A stretch of DNA of 64,000 bases from Medicago truncatula (taxonomy: Eukaryota; Streptophyta; Magnoliopsida; Fabales; Fabaceae), in assembly GCF_003473485.1 (NCBI RefSeq), contig NC_053044.1:37824091-37888090 (forward strand), written 5' to 3'. Below the pieces are notes generated by a model. The model made no database searches. It was not told the origin of the DNA and was given only the letters and a program-made list of their open reading frames with translations. Both the position numbers and the translations under genes were made by a program. Below are positions 25,001 through 35,710 of the stretch, in pieces; the stretch's first letter is position 1, and each line of letters starts with the position of its first letter.

Positions 25001-28000
25001 TGCTTAGAAAAAGATGGTCACGGCCTACTTTTCAAGAGTGGCTTTTATGAAACACATAGCACCAACATCTACATACCTTCTTCTAGACCTTGAAATGTCA
25101 AATTTAATTGATCATTTATTAAAATCAAAATTTTCTGCATCATCACAGACCAGCTTTCTTCATCTCCTTTTGATTTTGGAAGTAGCGCTAGGCAATGTGC
25201 AAGTTTCTGGATGTACAATATAAACAAGAGGAAAAGAAACTCGTTATTGAGTGCTCACAGCATTATTGGATATCTACTAATGCAACTCACTAAAAACTAT
25301 CAAATGCTGAAACCGACATTAAAGCCAAAAGTTTATACTCCCCGAATATTTTTCTTTAACTTCAGATTTTCTGAGAAAAACATCACAGAACAAAGAGAAT
25401 TGGGAACAAGAATTTAAAAATAACAGATTACAAATCAAATTAACACACATAATTTTCAATTTAACGATGTACTAATATATCACTCTTCGGATCTTGCAAA
25501 AGACCCTTTTTGCCCCCTTCATCGACTCTTAAGCGATCATCGCAATAAACCATACATACCCTAGAAAAGGCTCCTAAAATTTGATGGGTTAAATATGTTT
25601 TTAGTCCTTACAAAATCATGAGTTTTTAAGTTTAGTCCATATAAAATTTTAATGGTAATTTTATTCCTCCAAAATATTATAGTTTGTAAAAATGGTCCCT
25701 GTTTTGAAAACTTTTTACAAAAAATGGATAATTTTAGTCCTTCAAAAAAGTCCCTATAAAATGTAAATAGGAATTAAAAGTGAATAAAATTTTTGTAGGG
25801 ACTAAACTTGAAAGCTTGTAATTTTTATAGGGACTAAAAACATATTTAACCCAAATTTGATAGTCACATTACCTTCATCATATCATGACTGCATCCTCCA
25901 GACACAAGTTTAACTGCAATAGCAGATTCAACCTGCATAAATTCAAAACACTCGTCAAAATCTTGAATACAGCACCAACGAAACTATTGTGCTTTCCTAC
26001 ACATTTTCATCATAAAAGCAACGGGAAAAACTGGTATAGTTTACATGCAACCACATCATGCCCTTTGTTTTTTAATCATGCAGGTCATATTGCCCCACCG
26101 AAGAGTCTTGAACTCAAATAAGTAAACCGTATCAATGCATGTGCATATGCAAATACATGCTGCAAAAACAGCAATGTCTCAAAAATATTCAAAATGTGCA
26201 TCCCTTTTACTTGTGCTTTGTATGATTCTTTTAATTAAAGGGTAAACACAGAAGAGCTCTCCAAGTCCTGTAGGGTAACTAGAGTGTTCATTATGGCCTC
26301 ATGTAATACAAAGTTTGTATAGTTTAGATTGGAAGGCACTGTAATGCCAACCCTGCAATTACTACAACTCGTGATAGTCCAGAAGTTTATTTCCATCTAC
26401 AAAATGACGACTCTATTATATCACTGGCGTTTTTATTAAATTCGGGTGAGAGCACTTGGCAAAATTTTGGAGAGGATATTTGGGTGGTGAATGTTTCTTC
26501 CATAAAGGCATTTCCTCAACCCAACAGTATCTCTTAATTGTATCATTCACCCATTAAATTAACTTTTTATAAAATTTAGAGTCCTTTACAAATTGGTATG
26601 TTCACATTCATAAAAAATAAAATAAAAATAAAAAAAATAAAAAAAAACTTATGTGTTGGGAAAGCTGGCAAAATTGTATTCGCTCTTAATTTGAATCCAC
26701 TTCTACTGTTATCTATCAGTTCAGATAGGATAGATTGGATTTCAGATTCTCTTGACGTGTAAAAAAGGCTCTTCTTGAGAAAATCATTGGGAATTCCGAA
26801 GTTCCCTCAAAGTTCAAGCTTTTTGCTCAAACAAGGATCTATAGATACAAATATATTGTCAGTGGTTTTGTTAGCCACTTAGCCCTTTATGCTCTTTCTA
26901 CAGAAATGTGTTCTAAAGCAGTTTAATTTCAGAAACATTACTGCACTTACTTTCGCATTACAAGGAAATTACTTTCCTAAAGAACAATCATTCTGGAGTC
27001 CTGGTGAACAATATTGCATCCTGCTTTAAGCAGTTTTTTATGGTTTCGCTGCAATTTTTATAGAAAAAAGGAATGCCAAAATGTTTGGCCTTCAGAACAC
27101 AGTTTAAGGGTATGACTAATGTCTTCATCCCTAAGTTTGCTATGGGATAGGATATCTTTATGCCTTCGCTTTGGTGTTATATCCGTTGCAGTTTCAAGGG
27201 AGGTACCACTTCTAAAAGACATCTAATCTACTAAAATTTATTTTCTATCAAAAACAAAACCATCTTAATGTCAAACAGGCGCTCACAATGGTTGTACCTC
27301 ATGTTAATTGATATGCTATCTGGGATGTGTTGCATCAAGGTGAATGAATGCCTAGGTAGATTTTAGTGGATAATCAGATAAGTTATACAGATATTATTCC
27401 AGTTCACCATAAAGGAATGCTCAAGCTCTGAATGAGATGTTATCAAAATCAAAATTACAATTAAGTTCTTGTTCTGGTTAAATAAGTATAAAAGTAAGTT
27501 GTGGACATCATACAAGAAAATGGGAATGAAGCATGTAACGAATATTCTTCTTGTTCTAATTATACATACATGAATTAAGCATGTAAGAAATCTTGCGACT
27601 AGGGAAGGAGAAGCATACACTATCATAATGACGCTGAATAGAAAATGGGAATGAAGTTATCAAGGTACATATTACATGAACTCCAGCTTCCTGCATACAC
27701 CATAATTAATGAATAAAACTCGTAAACAAATAAAGATAATTTATGTCCAAATAAATAGCACGTATATGATGATTGACAAAGAAAGTAGGGTCTATCATCA
27801 AAAGCAAGCAAAGAAATTAAAATATCATATATATAAAGATTTGTCTGCATTCAGCAAGCATGGGCCAAATAATAAACTTTTTATCTTTCACTTATGCTAA
27901 GTTTAGCACAATATATTTCATCTTTTAGCATATACAAGTGCATGGTCGGAGAAGAATACAACAATGAGTCGAAGAAATAATATTTTGCATACTTACATGT

Positions 28001-30960
28001 GAAATTGGTTGCATACTTACAATAGTGTTTGTATATGCGTTCTGTTTATGTTGCTAACTAGGCATTATATGATAAAGCAATGATTACATATATGATCTAT
28101 CAACATATGTTTTACATCAATGTTTAAATGCAACTCTAAGCACAACTACATATACTTCAAAACAAGAATTTCTCCTTCAACAAATTTACAGGAATATAGA
28201 GTTTATCACTTTTGCTTTCGACATGAAAATATTATGTAACCACTAAAAATATAAATATACCCCCATCCATTGTACTATGATGGAAGCTTTTTCATTGTCT
28301 ATGTTGAATAGAAGCTAAAATTTCAATAATGCTTGAAATAACTTACCCATACTGCGTCTGAGTTGTCATCGTGTAACATCTTTAGAACAGGCTGAACAAC
28401 TTTTACAGCAGAGGCAGACCCATCTTTCTTGAACTTTGGAAATCCACTTAACCTAGCATTCATAAAAGAAATTTAATACAGGTAGCTTCCAGCTGATTCG
28501 ATGAAGGCAGAACTTACCAGCAACAGTACTAGAAAATGGGCCAACAGGCTATACTAATTTGACTTGTAATACAAACAACTGAGAGAAAATGCTCAAGAAA
28601 ATCAGTATTGGACTTACTCTAGCTTTAAGACTAAATGTATCACTATAGTAATGTTTTTTCAAAGAGACCCTGTGATCTATTTATAGTTCAAAATTAGGAC
28701 CCATCGTTTGTAAATAGTTAATGGAATATCACTGATTTACATTTCAAGATTATCAAATATTCTTTGACAGGTAATTTAATCTTATTGTTCACAAAGCATA
28801 CACACTGCTCTTAAGCAGCACCAACCATGGGTATAATACATATTCCAATAATTGAATCAACCAATAGGACTTCCTTTTAGTAAGAAAAGAAATATCTAAC
28901 CTTGTAAGTAGATCAGATATGGAAGCACAAGCAGCCACCCTCACTAAATGAGATTCTGCCGGTGACTGTAATATATAAAGATTACGGAACACATCACGAT
29001 TGCGTAAAATTTAAGATTTTATTTCAGCAATTTGAACATTGATTTTCAAAGATCTAAAGAAAGAAATAAGGGACGTCTGTGTTGGAGTGCACATGATGTC
29101 TAAATCATTCAACTAGGGAGATACAACGCATACGATATCCATTAGATAAAGTGAGATAAGAAATTATCAATTTTATAGTATCAAACTTGGTTTATGCGTC
29201 AATTTTAGAGTAACAAGGTAATACTACTCATCTTTAAGTTTATCTACCCGCATAAAGTCTTAAAATTTGAGTTGGGTGTAACTCAACCCTGCAAAAGCGA
29301 CTTATATTGTGAGGGATGCCTCCTACTTATAAACGCATTTACAGGCTATATCTCACATTTTCAGGCTATATCTCAATTCTCATCCAATGTGGGACACTTG
29401 ACACACACCCCTCACAAAAGGACCGGAGTGTGACTCAGGTGGGCCAATTGCAGAGCGGCGCTATACCGCTATTGTGTAGCGGAATTTGGACAGACCACTG
29501 TTGTTTTGCAATGCACTATTTAGTACAAAATGTTGTCAAATAGCCGCTGTAATGGCGCTGTAGCACTACTGTGTAGCAGATTTTTAACAATCTGCTATTT
29601 TCCGCTATCTGTGATTGACATCATTGGTTGTGATATCAATACCATCTTAAAATTTTGGTTGAGACTAACTCAACCCTACAAGACCGCACTAAACATTTTA
29701 AGGCCATACTGACTCTCAACACAAAGGATGTTATAAACTTGCACTAAACAATAGTTGATATATTCCCAAAAGGAAGAATAAAAGAAAGCCAGCAAGAGAA
29801 TTATGTGCAGCCACGGAAAAGAACAACTGATTACCTGTAGACAAGTTAGCAACTTCTGGAACCACACAGTGTAAGATTCTTCAAAACGATCAGAACTGCA
29901 CTCTTCACAAGTTACCCCTAGCAAGGATATTCCTGCCCAACGTTTATCAGGCTGGGGAAAAACAAGGAAAATCCGGCCATTTCAATTAATTGATTAGTCA
30001 ACTCAGACTGAATAACCACAAAAAAAAAAAAAAAAACTTCAAGACTAATCGCTTCATATTAAAAATAAAAAAATAAAAACTCAAATACCGTTTGTGACAA
30101 ATAAACTAGAACAAAATTGATTTTCACCCAGAAGTCAAAAATGAAAAATAAAAAGCTTTTTGGAATTTGGATAAACAACTTATTTAACTGCTTATCATAA
30201 AATTGCTGATAAGCTATTTCTATAACTACATATAAAATAACGTACAATTGTTTTCATATAAGCTATTTTCATAAGCTATCTCGGAGAGTTTGTGGAAATA
30301 AGACGAAACTGTTTATAAACATGCCATAGGCTCTACTTGGCAATGCAAGATTTTGAGCTTATAGCTTATAAGCTCGTATGACAAAAACTCTTTTGGTAAC
30401 ATTTTTTCCTTCTGAGTTTATAACTTATTTTGATAAGCTAACTCAATTAATGTATAGCTTAACATTTTTTCTATCAATTCTACCCTTGTCATCTTACTTG
30501 AAAAAAATTAATACTAATTAAACATATATTATTTCATACTTATAAGTTAATTCAATACTAACTTCACCAAACACTACAAATTCAGCTAGCTAGCTAGCTT
30601 ATAAGCTATTCGCTGTGAAAAATAAAACCCAGTAACAGAAGCATGTATGTTGAATATCCAAAAAGTATAGTAGTGAAAAGTAATAAAATTTACCTCATGG
30701 GAAGAAATAAGGAGCAAAAGACGGTCGACCCATGAAGTAAAAGATGATTTCAAAGATTTAATTAGTTTAGGGTCCAACGATTCGGTTACGGAGTCGGATA
30801 AAAGAGAGTGTGTTTTGATCAAAGAGACAACTTTGGAGAGTTCAGAAGGGTTGGAAAAGGGATGATCCGCGCTAGGGAGGTGTTCTCTGATGATAGTGTT
30901 GAGCAAGCGTGGTTTCAGTGCAACGTCGTACATGTCTTTGAAGTGCTCAAAGGCTGCCAT
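19087..30960 (-). CDS. PELP1/RIX1-type ribosome-biogenesis protein
   Basis: Thirteen coding exons: 30960-30694, 29951-29835, 28965-28901, 28452-28347, 27690-27619, 25932-25873, 25206-25077, 24994-24801, 24715-24531, 23995-23868, 22963-22677, 21468-21231, 19826-19087. All split codons close, giving 862 aa. The ATG at 30960 (MAAFEHF) is used; the upstream in-frame extension opens at GTG. Family signs: PDKRWAGISLLGVTCEECSS (exon 2), HLVRVAACASISDLLTR, LALLPKSKGDEESWSVMMQK and SLRVAALETLEALITVAGAL, matching plant homologues of PELP1/Rix1. A basic KKRKHS patch (exon 11) may be a nuclear signal. The last exon is low-complexity and ends in an Asp-rich tail (DDDDDPFPDI). Rix1/PELP1 works in the nucleus with IPI1/TEX10 and IPI3/WDR18 in 60S pre-ribosome maturation. 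Introns hold at least six repeat insertions. A frame break is not seen. Confidence 0.88.
23150..23440. repeat. dispersed legume repeat in PELP1-like intron 10
   Basis: The stretch has the pattern 'taactcatccttacaaaaccggcttgtaaggtgag' followed by 'ataaac' and 'aaccgatgtgggactaa', related to the copy at 29,255-29,450. It ends in a short tandem duplication: 'ggtggaattaccaaccc' plus a 'gggatttccaac' half occurs at about 23,332 and again at about 23,389. Confidence 0.5.
24165..24310 (-). repeat. dispersed repeat, inverted relative to the 29,455 copy
   Basis: The reverse complement shares ordered blocks with 29,455-29,620: 'gtagcggaatttg', 'actatttagtac', 'gttgtcaaat', 'ctgctattttccg'. Both copies lie in introns of the PELP1-like gene (introns 9 and 2). 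Confidence 0.6.
25586..25852. mobile_element. Mutator-type MITE with 9-bp target-site duplication
   Basis: The 267-bp element has 22-bp perfect terminal inverted repeats (25586-25607 and 25831-25852; ends GGGTTAAATATG...). It is flanked on both sides by the same 9 bases, AAATTTGAT (25577-25585 and 25853-25861). A 9-bp duplication is the Mutator-superfamily signature. The element is non-coding and sits in intron 6 of the PELP1-like gene, 20 bases from the exon 6 end. Confidence 0.85.
29255..29450 (+). repeat. dispersed legume repeat in PELP1-like intron 2
   Basis: Carries 'taactcaaccctgcaaaagc', 'tgtgagggatgcctcc', 'ttataaacgcatt' and 'ccaatgtgggacacttgacac', the same family as 23,150-23,440. 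A further fragment ('gactaactcaaccctacaag') starts near 29,663. Confidence 0.5.
29455..29620 (+). repeat. dispersed repeat paired with 24,165-24,310
   Basis: Contains the blocks listed for the 24,165 copy in direct orientation, rich in 'gcgctat', 'gtagcgg' and 'tagccgctg' motifs. Probably a non-autonomous DNA transposon relic. Confidence 0.55.
30150..30470. repeat. 'ataagcta' type repeat in PELP1-like intron 1
   Basis: Full of AGCTTAT/ATAAGCT palindromic units, including 'ttcataagctatct', 'gtttgtggaaataagacga' and 'cttataagct'. A related copy fills an intron of the GH36 gene at about 49,110-49,365. The style is that of a non-autonomous DNA transposon. Confidence 0.5.
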
Positions 30961-31288
30961 TGGAAGGGACGGAGAGAGGTGGAGCAACGGTGATCGGAGT
31001 GGAGATGGCCGGCGAGCGGCGGCGTTGTGGCGGGAAGTTTTGTGCTGCTTATGTCGTTGTGGGTTTTGGGTTTTAGGTTTTGAGTTTGTTAATAACACAA
31101 CTAATGGAAAATATTTGATTTTTTTTTTTTAAGGAATGTCTAAGTTAATCATTAAAAAGTGTAAGTTACTATGGAATTTGGTTGGGATGTAAGTAAAATT
31201 TGTCCAATAATTATTTCATGTGGAATTGAATTTGAACAATCTGTCTAATAATTTGTCCAACTTATTTGGTTAAATTAATTATTATTTA

Positions 31289-31443
31289 CTCCCTCCAGTC
31301 ATTATTATATTATAAGTAAAAAATTATTTTTTATGTTCATTGAAGATGTGATTTTTTGCTTTTTCAATTAATATAAATCACATACATCATTTATCGAATT
31401 AATCTAAAAAATAATTTTTTGCTTATAATAGTGATCGGAAGAG
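31289..31443. mobile_element. Stowaway-like MITE
   Basis: The left end CTCCCTCCAGTCATTATTAT and the inverted right end CTCTTCCGATCACTATTAT pair well and continue into matching 'aagtaaaaaattatttttta' and 'aagcaaaaaattatttttta' arms. Both ends are bordered by TA, the Tc1/mariner target. About 155 bp, non-coding, about 330 bp upstream of the PELP1-like ATG. Confidence 0.7.
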
Positions 31444-32017
31444 TATGTGATTAGGATAAAAATGTTATTCTAAAAAAATATGGTTAATAAATAGAAAATG
31501 ATCAATCACCTCCGAATATTGTAACTTTGTGCAATTATCTCTCCTCAAAGTTACGTAACATCAAAAAAGCTCTTATTTTGTCAAACATTTGTTAATTTAC
31601 CTCATTCATCCATTACCGTTGTTTGGTTGTATGATGTGAATGTTATCTGTCTACATGACATTGTCGGGTACGCATAAAGGAATTGTCACGTCGCCACGGG
31701 TGGCAATTTGATCCACCAAATCTATAACCATCCAATCCATTCACTACAAAATTTGGTTCAAGTGCTCATAACTAATAGGTACCAATAATTTCTTCCTCGG
31801 ATGAGAGTCCTTGTTAGGTAAATAACAAGTAAAATTCCTCTCTATTTGTTTATAATAAATGGATATTGTCATTTGATGAGAGATTGATACATAAAAGTAT
31901 GTAGTAGGTCTGTATTTGAGGTTGGTCGAGTAGGGCGACAGTCCTAAGCCTAATAAAATAACTACGAAATTTGGGTCCCAACTAAAAAATTAGGGGTTCA
32001 TTAGGCCCAAAAAAAAA

Positions 32018-32225
32018 TTAACTGTATCTGCTGAAAGAAGTTTTTCGATGTTAAAACTATTGAAAAACTACTAAGATCGTCAATATCAGAAGAAAAGTTG
32101 AATGATCTAGCCATTTTTTATATTGAAAAGGATATGATAGAATATATCGACGTAGACACAATTATTAGTGACTTTGTATCTATAAATGATCGTATGAATT
32201 ATTTTGTAGGATCGTTTGAATACTA
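32018..32225 (+). pseudogene. hAT transposase C-terminal (dimerisation) fragment
   Basis: Plus-strand translation gives LTVSAERSFSMLKLLKNY, a stop caused by one missing base, then in the next frame RSSISEEKLNDLAIFYIEKD and IISDFVSINDRM. This is the C-terminal dimerisation region of hAT transposases of the plant zf-MYM/TTF type. Nothing of the catalytic part precedes it, so it is a dead fragment. Confidence 0.75.
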
Positions 32226-32396
32226 AATAAAAAATTCAATATTTTTGGTACGAAGCTTGCTGTATTTGTTAGATAATTTCTTAAAGCAGTAAAAACTTTC
32301 TTCTTCAAGCAAACTATTTTCATACTTTAGAAATTTAATTTTTTATATACTCATTATTTAAGACCCAAAATCCAAATTATAGGTTCATCCTAGATA

Positions 32397-33219
32397 TAGG
32401 TGGAAATGGACTAGGCCGGATCCGGCTTTGTAAGACCTAACCCTGCCCTACTTCAAAAATTATAGGTCTGAGTCTGACCTATTATCCGTCATAGGCTTAT
32501 TTTCAAGGCCTGACCTTTTTAAATGTCTGATAAAGCTTGAAAGCCTATTTAAAAGCATATTTTACACTATAGCCTAGCAAGTAGCAACATCTATAAGCCT
32601 ACCACTAAATAGACCAAAACTTATGAAGACCTAAAACATACAAATATAACTTCTACTAAATAACAAATACTTACTAATGGCTAATCACACCAATATACTT
32701 GCTACTAAATAGTGAAATCATATGAAAGCTTGAGTTTAGAAAGAAAAAAAAAAACATCAACATTATCAATAACGAAGGTATATTATATATAAAAAGTTTA
32801 ATAGGCCGGCTCGACATGCTTAATAGGCTTTTTCGTAAGCCTTAGCCTAGCCTATTTAAGTAAATAGGCTTTATAAAAAGCTAGAGTCTGACCTTTTTAT
32901 TAGAATTATGTTCTTCTCCCAACACGTGTTGCTCATTCCCAACCAAAGTTACGAAAATGTCCCATGTGAGTTAACTCACGTTATTGTTCATTATGGATGA
33001 CTTAACTCACGCAACGTGAGTTAACTCACTCTAGTGTTAATCTCTGCGTGAGTTAATTCACGCATGAATATTTTCAGAAGTTTGGTTGGGAGCGAACAAT
33101 TTTTGTTGGAAGAAGAGCGTGATTCTATTTATTAAACGAGTTGGGCCGAGTTAAACTTTAAATACGCTAGGCCGTAGGGACTTGTCTGACGGCTTGACCT
33201 GTTCCCACCTTTAATCCTA
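32397..33219. mobile_element. non-autonomous transposon with a nested insertion
   Basis: The left end (AGGTGGAAATGGACTAGGCC) and the inverted right end (AGGTGGGAACAGGTCAAGCC) form imperfect inverted termini. The body repeats 'ggcctgacct', 'aggcttatttt' and 'agcctatttaa' units, a style frequent in plant genomes. A second element at 32,911-33,119 is inserted in it. Confidence 0.5.
32911..33119. mobile_element. nested MITE with four near-copies of a palindrome
   Basis: The termini pair as inverted repeats of about 37 bp (left starts TCTTCTCCCAACACGTGTTG; right inverted starts TCTTCTTCCAACAAAAATTG; both run to CCCAACCAAA). The core holds copies of the palindrome GTGAGTTAACTCAC and variants, four in about 105 bp. 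Non-coding. Confidence 0.6.
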
Positions 33220-33552
33220 GACCACTAAAATTTTAGAAACGGGCTTAAATCATATCAATAAGTGACCCACTATTATTAATTATTTATGTTTTTTTCTATA
33301 AACTTTCTTGTATCTTTATTTTCTCAAATAGATGAAATGGAGAAAGTTATAAACAGAGAGAATCTAAGTCGAATATAACTTTTGTGGGAATTATTCTTCC
33401 ATAGTCACAAACACAAATAAATAGTGTTTAGTCACATACACATAAAAATATCATTTCTTGAAATACTAAATCATTTCATTATCAATTTCTTTTTCATTAT
33501 TAAAAAAAAAAATCATGTAATGTGTGTCTGCCTAAACACTATACATTTGTGA

Positions 33553-33561
33553 CTATAAAAG
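33553..33561 (+). promoter_or_regulatory. TATA box of the isoaspartate methyltransferase gene
   Basis: CTATAAAAG on the plus strand. A start about 30 bp downstream (about 33,585) would give a leader with an out-of-frame ATG at 33,607 before the in-frame ATGs at 33,634, 33,637 and 33,686. Confidence 0.5.
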
Positions 33562-33685
33562 AATTTCTCCAATTGTGGAAGATGTTCTAAAAAAAAAAGA
33601 AGGGAAATGGTTGACACGTGTATACGGTATATTGATGATGATTGGAAAGAAGATTGTGGAAAGTGTGAGAAAGAGAAAGGTAGCA

Positions 33686-35710
33686 ATGAACCCTGTAGTG
33701 TTGGCATATGATTCCTTCCGCGTGTCTTGTTATGCAACCACAACACGCACTTCTTGTCAGCACCACCACCGTCCTGTTTCTCTATCTGTATTCCAATTCC
33801 AAAACCCTAATTTCCTCACGGGGAACACTATCTTCCTTAAGATGCAGGTAATTAACTAATTTTACCTTTTTCCTCCTATTTCTCATTCGTTCCATTCCAT
33901 TGCACATTTCTAATTTCTCTCTTCTTCTAAGGGTATATAACATTAATTAGATATTGAAACATTATGGAAGGAATAAATATAAAAAAATGTATGCATTCAT
34001 GGTTTTGCTACAATAAATACAGAGATTCTGCTCAGTGAGTGGCATAAGTAAGAACAAAGCAATGGTGGAGAGTTTGCAGCATTTTGGAGTAATCACATCA
34101 AGTAAGGTGTCTCAAGTAATGGAGACTGTTGATAGAGCTTTGTTTGTCCCCACTGGATCATCACCCTATGATGACAGCCCCATGGCCATAGGCTACAATG
34201 CCACCATATCTGCACCTCACATGCATGCTACCTGCCTTCACTTGCTCGAAGACAATTTGCAACCTGGGATGCACGCCCTCGACATTGGCTCTGGTATATA
34301 ATGCTGCTTAGTCAATGGACCTATTTATTATTATTTATTGCTTTTCTAGATTATAATATATTCAAATAGCTTAGTCAATGGAGTAATCATCAAGGTACTG
34401 ACTTAATGTCGTATGTTGATGAGAAGGATGAGTGGAAAAGACGGGATATTATTGCCCGAAAACTAGATTGCATACAATGTGGATTAAGACTTAAGAGCTC
34501 TAGACTTCAACCTTCATCTTTGGATGAGTTATATAGTCAGAGCATGATACTGTGAAGATGTGATGATAACATACCATGAATGTGTTTGTTGAAAGGCAAT
34601 TAGAATCAAGGTTCTCCTATTAATTTGCGTAATCCCAATTCAGGGTGGATATTTGTTGCTTTGAAGATGTGATATGGAACGGCCAATGTGCTATATCAGA
34701 GCAGTTTTATCTTTGTTTTTGCTTTTCAGCTTTTTCTTATCATTGTTCTTTGCCTGCGGTGTTTATAATTTCCACCATTTTTTACCGTTTTTGCAGGAAC
34801 GGGGTATCTGACTGCGTGCTTTGCATTGATGGTTGGACCCCAAGGATGTGCTGTTGGCGTGGAGCATATTCCCGAATTGGTTTCCCTTGCAAAAGAAAAC
34901 ATTCAGAAAAGTGCCGCAGCTACACAATTTAAAGATGGTTCCCTTTCTGTTCATGTTGGTGGTATGATTTCGAAAATTTCATGAATCTGAAAGAATGAAG
35001 CTTTTCATCTTAGCATTGCAATCAAATCTAGTTGACTATGAAAGTTGAATCTAGTCCTTGTTCCAGGTATAAGGGATGAAGACATAATGCAAATGATTAA
35101 ATAATTCGAATTCTAATTCTGCGAGTCCTCAGAATAAACAAAGGAAATCTAACTTATTTGTCAAAATCTATGATTTATTTTCTTGAGGCGGTTGAGTCCC
35201 ACTAAAACGGAAAATAGGGAAAATAGAGATGATCCGAAAGTATTGTTCTTGTTATGATTATCTGGGATCTTTTAGTGTGGCACTATAATCATGACAATTA
35301 AATCTAGTGGATTCACTAATCTATGGTTGCATTATTAAACAAGATTATATTAATCTTTGTTGAGGAGTTAAATCGTACCCATTTAAAGTTTTGAATTAGT
35401 GTTTGTACCAAAAAAAAATGATGAAATTTCAAATATTTGATTAATTGTTATACTTACAGATGGAAGGGAAGGTTGGCCAGAATTTGCTCCATATGATGCC
35501 ATTCACGTTGGAGCGGCAGCACCAGAAATTCCCCAACCGCTCATCGACCAGTTGAAGCCTGGTGGGAGAATGGTGATTCCTGTAGGCAACATATTTCAAG
35601 ATTTGAAAGTGGTGGATAGGAATTCTGATGGTTCTATCAGCGTGCGGACTGAGACCTCCGTTCGTTATGTGCCTCTCACTAGTCGAGAAGCTCAACTCCG
35701 CGGCTACTAA
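33686..35710 (+). CDS. PIMT: protein-L-isoaspartate O-methyltransferase
   Basis: Four exons: 33686-33847, 34023-34293, 34797-34961, 35460-35710, 282 aa with this start. Repairs age-damaged proteins by methylating L-isoaspartyl residues with S-adenosylmethionine, important for seed longevity in plants. Motifs: DSPMAIGYNATISAPHMHA (substrate region), LDIGSGTGYLTA (SAM motif I, split by intron 2), VGVEHIPELV, DGREGWPEFAPYDAIHVGAA and RYVPLTSREAQLRGY at the C-terminus, close to Arabidopsis PIMT2. The first 52 residues (MNPVVLAYD..., rich in Ser/Thr/His/Arg, few acids) look like an organelle-targeting extension. A second ATG (MQRFCSVSG) two codons before the end of exon 1 would give a 230-aa form lacking it, which parallels the alternative starts known for plant PIMT2. 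Start choice is uncertain; the core is firm. Confidence 0.92.

Noticed and set aside
26700-27260. Possible LINE remnant in PELP1-like intron 5
   Set aside because: One short stretch (FIEKRNAKMFG) resembles the end of plant LINE reverse transcriptase regions, but the surroundings are not convincing enough to call.
30586-31098. N-terminal extension of the PELP1-like protein
   Set aside because: The frame stays open upstream of MAAFEHF, but no ATG is present, only GTG, so it is 5' leader.
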